Shown here one piece after another: positions 8,394 through 15,575 of a stretch of DNA of 64,000 nt. Each line of letters begins with the position of its first letter. Position 1 is the first letter of the stretch. The translations under genes and the position numbers were made by a program. The notes below the pieces were generated by a model, which searched no databases, was not told the DNA's origin, and worked only from the letters and a program-made list of their open reading frames with translations. This DNA is from Streptomyces sp. DG1A-41 (lineage in GTDB: Bacteria; Actinomycetota; Actinomycetes; Streptomycetales; Streptomycetaceae): contig NZ_CP146350.1 of NCBI RefSeq assembly GCF_037055355.1, positions 6,347,001 through 6,411,000 on the forward strand, in the 5' to 3' direction.

Positions 8394-8410
8394 CGCTACG
8401 TCTCGTAGCG
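8394..8410. promoter_or_regulatory. Palindrome CGCTACG-TCT-CGTAGCG (candidate TetR operator)
   Basis: Perfect seven-bp arms with a three-base spacer between the divergent TetR gene (start 8309) and the thioredoxin-TPR gene (start 8544). This is a typical size and place for an autoregulated TetR operator. Two copies of CCGGCGGTTC (8324-8333, 8372-8381) lie nearer the TetR gene. Confidence 0.6.
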
Positions 8411-8543
8411 AAAGCCCGTGAGGGACGTACACGGGCTTCGGCGACATGGCGTCGGGTGGGGACCCGGCGCCGAGGGGTACCCGACCGGACCGGCTTTCAC
8501 GTCGTTTTTCACACGCGCGCGCAGTACGGGGGAGGATAGGCGC

Positions 8544-9518
8544 ATGCAGCCACGGAACATGTCCATGAGCGGAGTCGTCGACCTCGCCGCGGTGAAGGCG
8601 GCCCAGGAGGCCAAGGCGAAGGCGGAGCAGGCGCGTGCGCAAGCCGCCCGGGAGGGCGGCGCGGGGGCGATCTCCCCGGCCGATCTCGTCATCGACGTCG
8701 ACGAGGCGGGGTTCGAGAGGGACGTCCTCCAGCGGTCCGCCGAGGTGCCCGTCGTCATCGACTTCTGGGCCGAGTGGTGTCAGCCCTGCAAGCAGCTGAG
8801 CCCGGTCCTGGAGCGGCTGGCCGTCGAGTACAACGGCCGCTTCCTGCTCGCCAAGATCGACGTCGACGCCAACCAGATGCTGATGCAGCAGTTCGGCATC
8901 CAGGGGATCCCCGCCGTGTTCGCGGTCGTCGCGGGGCAGGCACTGCCGCTCTTCCAGGGGGCCGCGGGCGAGGCGCAGATCCGGCAGACCCTGGACCAGC
9001 TGGTGCAGGTCGCCGAGCAGCGCTTCGGCCTGACCGGCCTCACCGTCGACTCCGAAGCCGAGCCGGGCGGCGCCCAGGCGGCCCCCGAGCGGCCGGCCGG
9101 TCCGTACGACGCGCTCCTGGAGGCCGCCGTACAGGCGCTGGACTCGGGTGACCTGAGCGGTGCCGTCCAGGCCTACAAGAACGTGCTGAGCGAGGACCCG
9201 GGCAACGAGGAGGCCAAACTGGGCCTCGCCCAGGCGGAGTTGCTCCAGCGGGTGCAGGGCGTCGACCCGCAGCAGGTGCGCAGGGACGCGGCGGAGAAGC
9301 CGGCCGACGTGCAGGCGCAGATCGCCGCCGCCGACCTGGATCTCGTGGGCGGCCATGTGGAGGACGCCTTCGGCCGGCTCATCGAGACCGTGGGGCGTAC
9401 GGTGGGTGACGACCGGGACACCGTACGGATGCGGCTGCTGGAGCTGTTCGAGGTGGTCGGACCCGAGGATCCGCGCGTGATCGCGGCCCGCAGGGCCCTG
9501 GCCCGAGCCCTGTTCTGA
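8544..9518 (+). CDS. Thioredoxin-TPR protein, CnoX/YbbN-like
   Basis: A 324-residue cytoplasmic protein. A charged, alanine-rich N-terminal segment (about 1-45) precedes a thioredoxin fold (about 46-160) with active site W-C-Q-P-C at Cys79/Cys82 and the cis-proline strand G-I-P-A-V-F. The C-terminal 130 residues form tetratricopeptide-like helices (SGDLSGAVQAYKNVLSEDPGNEEAKLGLAQAELL). This is the layout of CnoX (YbbN), a holdase that hands stress-oxidised proteins to chaperonins. Some CnoX proteins lack one active-site cysteine; this one keeps both and may be redox-active. GGGGGAGG precedes the ATG. From memory it matches S. coelicolor SCO5419. Confidence 0.93.
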   Translation: MQPRNMSMSGVVDLAAVKAAQEAKAKAEQARAQAAREGGAGAISPADLVIDVDEAGFERDVLQRSAEVPVVIDFWAEWCQPCKQLSPVLERLAVEYNGRFLLAKIDVDANQMLMQQFGIQGIPAVFAVVAGQALPLFQGAAGEAQIRQTLDQLVQVAEQRFGLTGLTVDSEAEPGGAQAAPERPAGPYDALLEAAVQALDSGDLSGAVQAYKNVLSEDPGNEEAKLGLAQAELLQRVQGVDPQQVRRDAAEKPADVQAQIAAADLDLVGGHVEDAFGRLIETVGRTVGDDRDTVRMRLLELFEVVGPEDPRVIAARRALARALF

Positions 9519-9580
9519 CCAGTCGCTAAACGCGCGGGCCTGTGGCGCCCACGTGAAGAATTCGCCGACAGAGCGTCACC

Positions 9581-9618
9581 GCGGCCGCGTTTTACCAAAA
9601 CTTGGTAATCGCGGCCGC
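9581..9618. promoter_or_regulatory. Nested inverted repeat with core TTACCAA-AAC-TTGGTAA
   Basis: A perfect 7-bp inverted repeat with three-base spacer (9592-9608), itself flanked on both sides by GCGGCCGC, so the whole 38-bp block can fold into a long stem with a small internal bulge. It may be the terminator of the thioredoxin-TPR gene (stop 9518) or a regulatory site for the downstream DUF6230 gene. Confidence 0.6.
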
Positions 9619-9620
9619 TG

Positions 9621-9633
9621 TTACTGCGAGTAA
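9621..9633. promoter_or_regulatory. Palindrome TTACT-GCG-AGTAA
   Basis: Perfect five-bp arms with a three-base spacer in the 620-bp gene-free leader of the DUF6230 gene. It shares half-site TTACT/AGTAA with the palindrome at 9748-9765, which suggests one regulator binding twice. Confidence 0.5.
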
Positions 9634-9747
9634 GTCGCGGACGTTGATCTGTCGGTTTCTGTCCAGTGATCAACAGCTTTGTTCCGCCGTCCGGCACCAC
9701 CCTGTGTCGTCGTCCGAGTCCGGGGGGTCGTTGTTCGGTTATCCGGC

Positions 9748-9765
9748 CGTTACTAGTCAGTAACG
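9748..9765. promoter_or_regulatory. Palindrome CGTTACT-AGTC-AGTAACG
   Basis: Perfect seven-bp arms with a four-base spacer, about 375 bp before the DUF6230 start. Its size and half-sites suit a TetR-type repressor. The rest of 9519-10140 holds no convincing gene, so it is a long regulatory leader. Confidence 0.6.
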
Positions 9766-10140
9766 ATCCCCCTTGTGCGGGCGGCGAGAATGCACCACGA
9801 TCGGCCACGCTCGGTCCATTCCCGTACCCCGGCAGCCGGTTGGGTCGCGGGACGTCCTGGGTCCCCACCGAGCAGAGCCGGCGGCAGTGGCGCCGGCTCT
9901 TGGACAGGGGGGTCTTCGCCCACTCGGCGAAGCCTGTCCAGCAGGGTTGTGCGTGATGCGTGTCAGGCGCGACCAGTGGTTGTCGCTCGGGGGTGATCGC
10001 CGGTGATTCGGGCGCGAGTTGCGCCGCCGAGTGCAGGCGCTCTCCTTCCCGAGGACGTAGCACTTCTCCCATCCCTGCCCGGCTGAGCCGCGTTTCGGGG
10101 CGAGCCAGGACAGGAGATGTACGTCCGAGAAGGAGGAAAT

Positions 10141-10776
10141 ATGGAGTCCCAGGTGCGTGGCGGGACCAGATGGAAGCGGTTCGCTGTGGTGATGGTGCCC
10201 AGCGTCGCCGCCGCGGCATGTGTGGGTGTAGGACTCGCGCAGGGGGCGCTGGCCGCATCGTTCAGCGTGTCCGGTCAGCAGTTCAAGGTGTCGGCCGATC
10301 ACCTCAAAGGTACGGGCTTCGCCCAGTACGGCGGGATCGACACCGTCTACGAGACGGTGAAGGGCGAGAAGCAGAAGAAGGTCCCGGTCGCGATCTCGTC
10401 GTTCAAGAGCGCGAAGATCACCAACATGTGCCAGTCGGTCAAGACGCCGATCCCTGGCATAGGTGACATCTATCTCCGTCTCGAGGCGGGGAAGAGCAAG
10501 CCGGTCACGGCGAAGAACCTCTACATCGACGTCGCCCAGCTCGACGCCAACGCGACGTTCGAGAACATCGACATCGGCGTCGCGGTCCGGGACCAGAACA
10601 AAGGCCCCGATGTGAAGCCGGGTGACAGCGTGCTGCCGGGTGGCTTCGCCCAGCAGGCCGATACGGCAACGCTCACCAGGGTCGAGCAGACCGCGTGGGC
10701 GACCACGGCCGGCACGTTCACGCTCAACGGCCTGTCGATGAGGCTCGGCACCGACGAGAAGATGGAGTGCTTCTGA
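10141..10776 (+). CDS. DUF6230 family secreted/envelope protein
   Basis: A 211-residue protein with a Sec-type signal: basic start (R-W-K-R), hydrophobic core F-A-V-V-M-V-P-S-V-A-A-A-A and a likely cut after A-L-A before A-S-F-S. The mature part is predicted to be beta-rich, with two Cys (one in N-M-C-Q-S-V, one two residues from the C-terminus) that could form a disulfide. The family is often labelled cholesterol esterase without evidence. AGGAGG directly before ATG 10141 decides the start. It is followed by the DUF6114 membrane protein and a secreted low-complexity protein, a set conserved in Streptomyces. Function is unknown; an envelope or lipid role is likely. Confidence 0.9.
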   Translation: MESQVRGGTRWKRFAVVMVPSVAAAACVGVGLAQGALAASFSVSGQQFKVSADHLKGTGFAQYGGIDTVYETVKGEKQKKVPVAISSFKSAKITNMCQSVKTPIPGIGDIYLRLEAGKSKPVTAKNLYIDVAQLDANATFENIDIGVAVRDQNKGPDVKPGDSVLPGGFAQQADTATLTRVEQTAWATTAGTFTLNGLSMRLGTDEKMECF

Positions 10777-10823
10777 CGGCCTCCGTGTCACGGGCACCAC
10801 AGGGGCGGTCGAGCTGTCCCTGA

Positions 10824-10853
10824 GGGGCGGGGAAGCCGCGGTTTCCCCGCCCC
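10824..10853. terminator. Hairpin after the DUF6230 gene
   Basis: Eleven-bp arms GGGGCGGGGAA and complement, eight-base loop, 48 bases after the stop codon. It may attenuate rather than fully stop transcription into the DUF6114 gene. Confidence 0.7.
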
Positions 10854-10967
10854 GCGGGCCCGGCCCGGCCGTCCGCCGGGCACCTTCACAGACTCACAAC
10901 TTCCGGCTACTGAACGCCTACTTCCGAGCCGGTACGTACCTCCACCGGACCGAGGGAGCTGTTTTCC

Positions 10968-11549
10968 ATGAGTGCCGAGACTCCGGTCCAGAGCGCCGGG
11001 ACCTTCACCCGGCTGCGTCGGCGATTCCGTGACTGGCGGGGCAGCCGGCCGTTCTGGGCAGGGCTGTTCACCATCCTCGGCGGGGTGCCGATCGCCTACT
11101 TCCCCTACGCCACCCTCAAGTTGGGCACCATGTCGCTCACCATGGCGACCACCGCGGGGCCGGCTCCTCATCATCGGGGTCCTGCTGATCACGCTGGGCC
11201 TGACCATGTGGTTCCAGCAGGCGACGCGGGTCTTCGCCGGTGTCGCGGCGATCATCCTGGCGCTGGTGTCGCTGGTGGTCTCCAACATCGGAGGCTTCCT
11301 CATCGGCTTCCTGTTCGCGCTGTTCGGTGGTGCGCTCGCGGTCTCCTGGGCGCCCGGCAAGGCGGAGGGCGCCGAGGGGGACGGCACAAGTCCGGTCGCG
11401 GACCGGCCGGAGAGGACGCCGTGGAACCCGCGCCCCAGGGCGCCGACGACGAGCCGGGCCTGCCGCACACCCCGTACGAGACCGGCGACGGCGGTCCGGA
11501 GGACGGCGTCCGGTCCGAGGCCCGCAACGGGGGGCACCGTGTCGGCTGA
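10968..11549 (+). pseudogene. DUF6114 membrane protein, multiple frame slips
   Basis: ATG 10968 with a GAGGGAG site opens R-R-R-F-R-D-W-R-G-S-R-P-F-W-A-G-L-F-T-I-L-G-G-V-P, the classic DUF6114 start. At about 11155-11175 the protein-like frame changes: the next membrane helices (L-L-I-I-G-V-L-L-I-T-L-G-L and V-F-A-G-V-A-A-I-I-L-A-L-V-S-L) are read in another frame. At about 11360-11390 it returns to the first frame, giving an acidic tail that ends at TGA 11547-11549. Restoring a G in a GGGG run and a C in a CC run repairs the first break exactly. So this is probably an intact four-helix membrane protein with homopolymer errors, or else a true pseudogene. Its stop overlaps the next start by 11 bases. 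Confidence 0.75.
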
Positions 11550-12894
11550 CGCCCGCGACCAGTTTCCCGGGACCCAGGACCGGCCGAGAACGGGGCCTCG
11601 TCACGCGGCCCCCAAGAAACCGCTGTTCACCCGGTTCCAGATGCCGGCCGGCAAGGCGATAGCCATGGCGGCGATGCCCACCGCGGTCCTCATGGGCATG
11701 GGATTCACCCCGACGCTCGCCCTCGCCGACGACCAGCCCTCGACGTCCAACAGCCTGAAGGCCGACGAGTACAAGGACTGCGTAGCGGCGCTGGAGGCCG
11801 CCAAGGACAAAGGCGGCGCCTCCCCGTCGCCCTCGGCGAGCGGCAGCGAGGACGACGGCAAGAAGGACGAGAACACGTCCGAGCCGACACCCTCGGCGCC
11901 CGCGGGCGGCTCGGACGCGGACAAGGACCCGGCGGATTCGTCCGGTTCGTCGGATTCAGGTTCCGGCGACACGGGCGACAAGGCCGAGCCCACGCCGACC
12001 CCGTCGCCCTCGTCGGGCACGTCGGGCGAGGACGACGCGGCAACGCCGAGCCCGTCGCCGTCCCGGAGCGGCGGCAACGTGCTGGAGGACATCGGCGACG
12101 CGATCAGCGGCATCTTCACGGGCGGCAAGTCCACCGCGAGCCCGAGCCCCACGCCGTCCGCGTCCGCCTCGCCGTCCGGGGACGCGGCCGGGTCGGACGA
12201 CACGAGCAAGGACGCCCCGTCCGACACCGTCAAGGAGACCACCGACAAGGTCACCGACACGGCGAAGGGCACCGTGAAGGACGCGGCCGGCGCGGCGTCG
12301 AAGGCGGCGGAGGACACCACCGAGGCCGCCGGGAAGGCCGCCGAGCAGGCGGCCGAGGACGCGGCCGGGAAGGCCACCGCCTCCCCCAGCCCGTCCGCGA
12401 GCCCCTCCGTGGACCCCGCGGACTGCCCGGCCGCCACGGACGCCGAGGGCGGCGTCGACAACCAGATCCTCGTGCCCGACGACCCCTGGTACCTGGAGGC
12501 CAGCTCGCTGACCCTGAAGGGTGCCGACTACCAGGGCATCGTGCAGGTGAGGACGGCGAGCGGCGCCACGAAGAAGGTCCTGAAGTACGTCATCAACGAC
12601 GGCACCGACATCGGGGACCTGCACCAGCTCGTCAAGGACAAGCAGTCCGGCAAGACCCACCACGTCCAGGCGGCGAAGGGCTCGACGTCCACGATCACCG
12701 ACGGCAAGACGGTGATGTACACGGAGAAGATCTCGGGCAACCTGCTCGGGCTGATCCCGGTCACGTTCGACCCGGAGCACCCGCCGCCCCTGAACATCCC
12801 GTTCATCTACTTCACCAAGGTGAAGGTCACCCAGGCCGGCCAGTTCGGCGGCACGCTGACCGTGCCGGGGCTGCACCAATACATCACGGACTGA
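11539..12894 (+). CDS. Secreted low-complexity protein of the DUF6230/DUF6114 module
   Basis: A 451-residue protein starting at GTG 11539, inside the end of the DUF6114 gene, so probably translationally coupled. A signal-like segment (A-I-A-M-A-A-M-P-T-A-V-L-M-G-M-G-F, then A-L-A before D-D-Q) indicates export. Residues about 95-295 are low complexity: Ser-Pro repeats (SPSPS), Asp/Gly/Ser runs and an alanine/lysine coiled-coil piece (KETTDKVTDTAKGTVKDAAG). The last 150 residues are a compact beta-rich domain with V-P-D-D-P-W-Y-L-E-A-S-S-L-T-L-K-G and T-K-V-K-V-T-Q-A-G-Q-F-G-G. The family carries misleading names in databases. A role as a wall-spanning or surface protein is an inference. Confidence 0.85.
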   Translation: MSADARDQFPGTQDRPRTGPRHAAPKKPLFTRFQMPAGKAIAMAAMPTAVLMGMGFTPTLALADDQPSTSNSLKADEYKDCVAALEAAKDKGGASPSPSASGSEDDGKKDENTSEPTPSAPAGGSDADKDPADSSGSSDSGSGDTGDKAEPTPTPSPSSGTSGEDDAATPSPSPSRSGGNVLEDIGDAISGIFTGGKSTASPSPTPSASASPSGDAAGSDDTSKDAPSDTVKETTDKVTDTAKGTVKDAAGAASKAAEDTTEAAGKAAEQAAEDAAGKATASPSPSASPSVDPADCPAATDAEGGVDNQILVPDDPWYLEASSLTLKGADYQGIVQVRTASGATKKVLKYVINDGTDIGDLHQLVKDKQSGKTHHVQAAKGSTSTITDGKTVMYTEKISGNLLGLIPVTFDPEHPPPLNIPFIYFTKVKVTQAGQFGGTLTVPGLHQYITD

Positions 12895-12915
12895 TCCCCT
12901 CCCGGGAGCCGCGAA

Positions 12916-12957
12916 AGCTGTGCCCCGCCGGGCCTCTCGGCCTGGCGGGGCACAGCT
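12916..12957. terminator. Strong hairpin terminator of the DUF6230 module
   Basis: Fourteen-bp perfect outer arms (AGCTGTGCCCCGCC and complement), then inner GGCC pairs and a small loop. It begins 22 bases after the stop at 12894. Confidence 0.9.
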
Positions 12958-12970
12958 CTGTGACGGGCGG

Positions 12971-13890
12971 CTACAGCCGTCGGAGCGCGTCCGCGGCGGC
13001 TTGCCTGGCCTTCTGGTCCTGGTCGCGGTGTCACGGGCGCTCGCCGCGTCCGTCTCGGCCGCGGTGGCTGGCGGCGTCCTTCTCCGCGTCGCCGGCCTCA
13101 CGGTCCGCGGCGGCTTCGGACTCCGCCTCTCTCGCGGCCATCCCGGCGTAGAGGGCGTCCGTACCGGCCTGCTGGTCGTTCTTCTGGGCGTTCGCGTCGG
13201 CCTTCTTCGCCGCTTCCGCGGCTGCGGCGGCCTCGGCCGCGCAGGCACGCGCGGCAGCCACCGAGGCCGCCGCCTTCGCCGCGTCGTCGGCCGCCGCGGC
13301 GGCGGCCTCGGCGGCCGGCTTGGCGTCGCCCTTCGCCTTGTCGGCGAGGGCCTTGGCCGCCTCGTCGGCCTTGGTCTTGGCCGCGGCGGCCTGGCGTTCC
13401 GCGATCGGCCTGGACGTCTGCCCCACGAGGACCGCGAACGCGGCCGAGACATCGGTGTCCTTGTACGGAGTGCCCCTGGCGATGGCCTGGTTGGCGGGCT
13501 TGATCGCCTCGGCGGCCGAGTCGCGGGCGGCGGTGGCCGCCTCACCCGCCGCGAAGGCGTGACCGGCCGCGGTGGCGGCCCACGAGGCCGTCTTGGCGGC
13601 TTCGGCCTTCGCGGCCGTGGCCTCCTTGCGTGCCGTGACCGCCGCGGCGGCGGCCTTCTTGCCCTCGGCCTCGGCGTCGTCGGCGTTCTTCTCCGCCGCC
13701 GCGGCGGCGTCGATCGCCTCGGCTGCGGCGGCATGTGCCTCGGCGGCCGCGGCGCGCGTCGTCTCGTACGCGGACCACGCGTTGTCGGCCGCGGCGCGCG
13801 AGCGGGATGCCGCGGCGTCTGCCCTGGTCGCCGCGGCATGGGCGGCAACGGCGGCTTCGAGGCCGCCACAGCCGTGGTGGGTCGTCGACG
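12971..13890 (-). pseudogene. Remnant of an ALF-type alanine-rich coiled-coil protein
   Basis: The minus strand encodes about 300 residues of alanine-rich heptad helices (for example A-D-D-A-E-A-E-G-K-K-A-A-A-A-A-V). A more structured middle (A-A-G-H-A-F-A-A-G-E-A-A-T-A-A-R, then G-T-P-Y-K-D-T-D and A-F-A-V-L-V-G-Q) is familiar from the long Streptomyces ALF-repeat proteins, where it links repeats to a variable C-terminal domain. No ATG or GTG is available at the N-terminal boundary near 13890, and the signal peptide and repeats are missing. Near the 3' end the coding signal moves through three frames before TAG at 12971-12973. It is therefore a 5'-truncated, frameshifted leftover. Family assignment is from memory. 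Confidence 0.55.
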
Positions 13891-14015
13891 GGTGACACTC
13901 GTCGAGAGAGATGTGTGCGCTGGTCAGGCGCCCCCGCACTCTCTCCCCGAGAGCGTCACAAGATTTTTCACAGACGGTCGATGTTCGGTAGAGGAATGCC
14001 CGGTGGTGAACGCGA

Positions 14016-14050
14016 CTGAGGGCGCCCCCTGTCACAGGGGACGCCCTCAG
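14016..14050. terminator. Hairpin terminator of pyk
   Basis: Arms CTGAGGGCG and CGCCCTCAG, continued by CCCCTGT/ACAGGGG with one bulged base on each side. It lies 24 bases beyond the pyk stop (minus strand). Confidence 0.9.
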
Positions 14051-14073
14051 CCGCGTGCCGAGGCCTTCGCGGG

Positions 14074-15501
14074 TCAGTCCTTGGTGCCGCCCAGGTGGTG
14101 GACGCGCACCATGTTGGTGGTGCCGGGAACGCCGGGGGGCGAGCCGGCCGTGATGACCACGATGTCGCCCTGGTTGAAGCGGTTCAGCTTCACCATCTCC
14201 TGGTCCACCAGGTCGACCATCTCGTCGGTGCTGTTCACGAACGGCACGACGTGCGGCTCCACGCCCCAGCTGAGCGCGAGCTGGTTGCGGGTGGACTCGT
14301 CCGTGGTGAACGCGATGATCGGCTGGACGGCGCGGTAGCGGCACAGCCGGCGGGCGGTGTCGCCGGACTGGGTGAAGGCCACCAGGCCCCGGCCGCCGAG
14401 GAAGTCGGCGATCTCACAGGCGGCCCGGGCCACCGAACCGCCTTGCGTGCGCGGCTTCTTGCCCGGGACGAGCGGCTGGAGTCCCTTGGACATGAGCTCC
14501 TGCTCGGCCGCGGTGACGATCTTCGACATCGTCTTGACGGTCTCGATCGGGTACGCGCCCACGCTCGACTCGGCGGACAGCATGACCGCGTCGGCGCCGT
14601 CCAGGATCGCGTTGGCCACGTCGGAGGCCTCGGCGCGGGTCGGACGGGAGTTGGTGATCATCGACTCCATCATCTGGGTCGCCACGATCACCGGCTTGGC
14701 GTTGCGCCGGCACAGCTCGATCAGGCGCTTCTGCACCATGGGGACCTTCTCGAGCGGGTACTCGACGGCGAGGTCACCGCGGGCGACCATCACGCCGTCG
14801 AACGCCATCACGACGTCCTCCATGTTCTGCACCGCCTGCGGCTTCTCCACCTTGGCGATGACCGGGACACGGCGGCCCTCCTCGTCCATGACGCGGTGCA
14901 CGTCCTGGACGTCCTTGGCGTCACGGACGAAGGACAGCGCGACCAGGTCGCAGCCCATGCGGAGGGCGAACCGGAGGTCCTCGATGTCCTTCTCGCTCAG
15001 CGCGGGCACGTTGACGGCCGCGCCGGGCAGGTTGATGCCCTTGTGGTCGGAGATGACGCCGCCCTCGATGACGATCGTCTTCACGCGGTGGCCCTCGACC
15101 TCGGTGACCTTCAACTCGACGTTGCCGTCGTTGATGAGGATCTGGTCGCCCTTGGTCACGTCGCCGGGCAGGCCCTTGTAGGTCGTCCCGCAGATCGTCT
15201 TGTCGCCCGGGACGTCCTCGGTGGTGATGGTGAACTCGTCACCGCGGACCAGCTCCACGGGACCCTCGGCGAAGGTCTCCAGACGGATCTTGGGGCCCTG
15301 GAGGTCGGCCAGGACCCCGATGGCCCGGCCGGTCTCCTTGGCGGCGGCACGGACCCGGTCGTACCGGCCCTGGTGCTCGGCGTGCGTGCCGTGGCTGAAG
15401 TTGAAGCGGGCCACGTTCATGCCGGCCTCGATCAGCGAGACAAGCTGCTCGTGGGAGTCGACCGCGGGGCCGAGAGTACAGACGATTTTCGAACGGCGCA
15501 T
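14074..15501 (-). CDS. pyk: Pyruvate kinase
   Basis: A 475-residue cytoplasmic enzyme that transfers phosphate from PEP to ADP, giving pyruvate. The barrel opens with R-R-S-K-I-V-C-T-L-G-P-A, followed by the substrate-loop motifs N-F-S-H-G, D-L-Q-G-P-K-I-R, the Mg/PEP motif V-M-V-A-R-G-D-L-A-V-E and A-T-Q-M-M-E-S-M. The C-terminal effector domain is complete. ATG 15501 matches the family N-terminus and has AGGA upstream; GTG 15528 would add nine residues without a ribosome site. A 14-bp palindrome lies 29 bases before the start. It lies downstream of ackA on the same strand (74 bp) and probably has its own promoter. Confidence 0.97.
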   Translation of the reverse strand: MRRSKIVCTLGPAVDSHEQLVSLIEAGMNVARFNFSHGTHAEHQGRYDRVRAAAKETGRAIGVLADLQGPKIRLETFAEGPVELVRGDEFTITTEDVPGDKTICGTTYKGLPGDVTKGDQILINDGNVELKVTEVEGHRVKTIVIEGGVISDHKGINLPGAAVNVPALSEKDIEDLRFALRMGCDLVALSFVRDAKDVQDVHRVMDEEGRRVPVIAKVEKPQAVQNMEDVVMAFDGVMVARGDLAVEYPLEKVPMVQKRLIELCRRNAKPVIVATQMMESMITNSRPTRAEASDVANAILDGADAVMLSAESSVGAYPIETVKTMSKIVTAAEQELMSKGLQPLVPGKKPRTQGGSVARAACEIADFLGGRGLVAFTQSGDTARRLCRYRAVQPIIAFTTDESTRNQLALSWGVEPHVVPFVNSTDEMVDLVDQEMVKLNRFNQGDIVVITAGSPPGVPGTTNMVRVHHLGGTKD

Positions 15502-15529
15502 GGGGGCGATCCTATCGGTTTGTTTCACA

Positions 15530-15543
15530 ACGGAATATTCCGT
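15530..15543. promoter_or_regulatory. 14-bp perfect palindrome upstream of pyk
   Basis: ACGGAATATTCCGT, fully symmetric and AT-rich at its centre, lies in the 74-bp ackA-pyk gap and upstream of pyk. It is a candidate binding site for a regulator of glycolytic genes; the regulator is unknown. Confidence 0.5.
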
Positions 15544-15575
15544 CTGGCGGAAAATACAAAAGGGCGGGATGCCGC

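Noticed and set aside
9666..9956. 96-residue open frame in the DUF6230 leader
   Set aside because: No ribosome site, weak coding bias and it overlaps palindromic regulatory sequence.
11956..13869. 637-residue Arg/Pro-rich minus-strand frame
   Set aside because: Shadow of the low-complexity secreted protein and the alanine-rich remnant; amino-acid composition is implausible.
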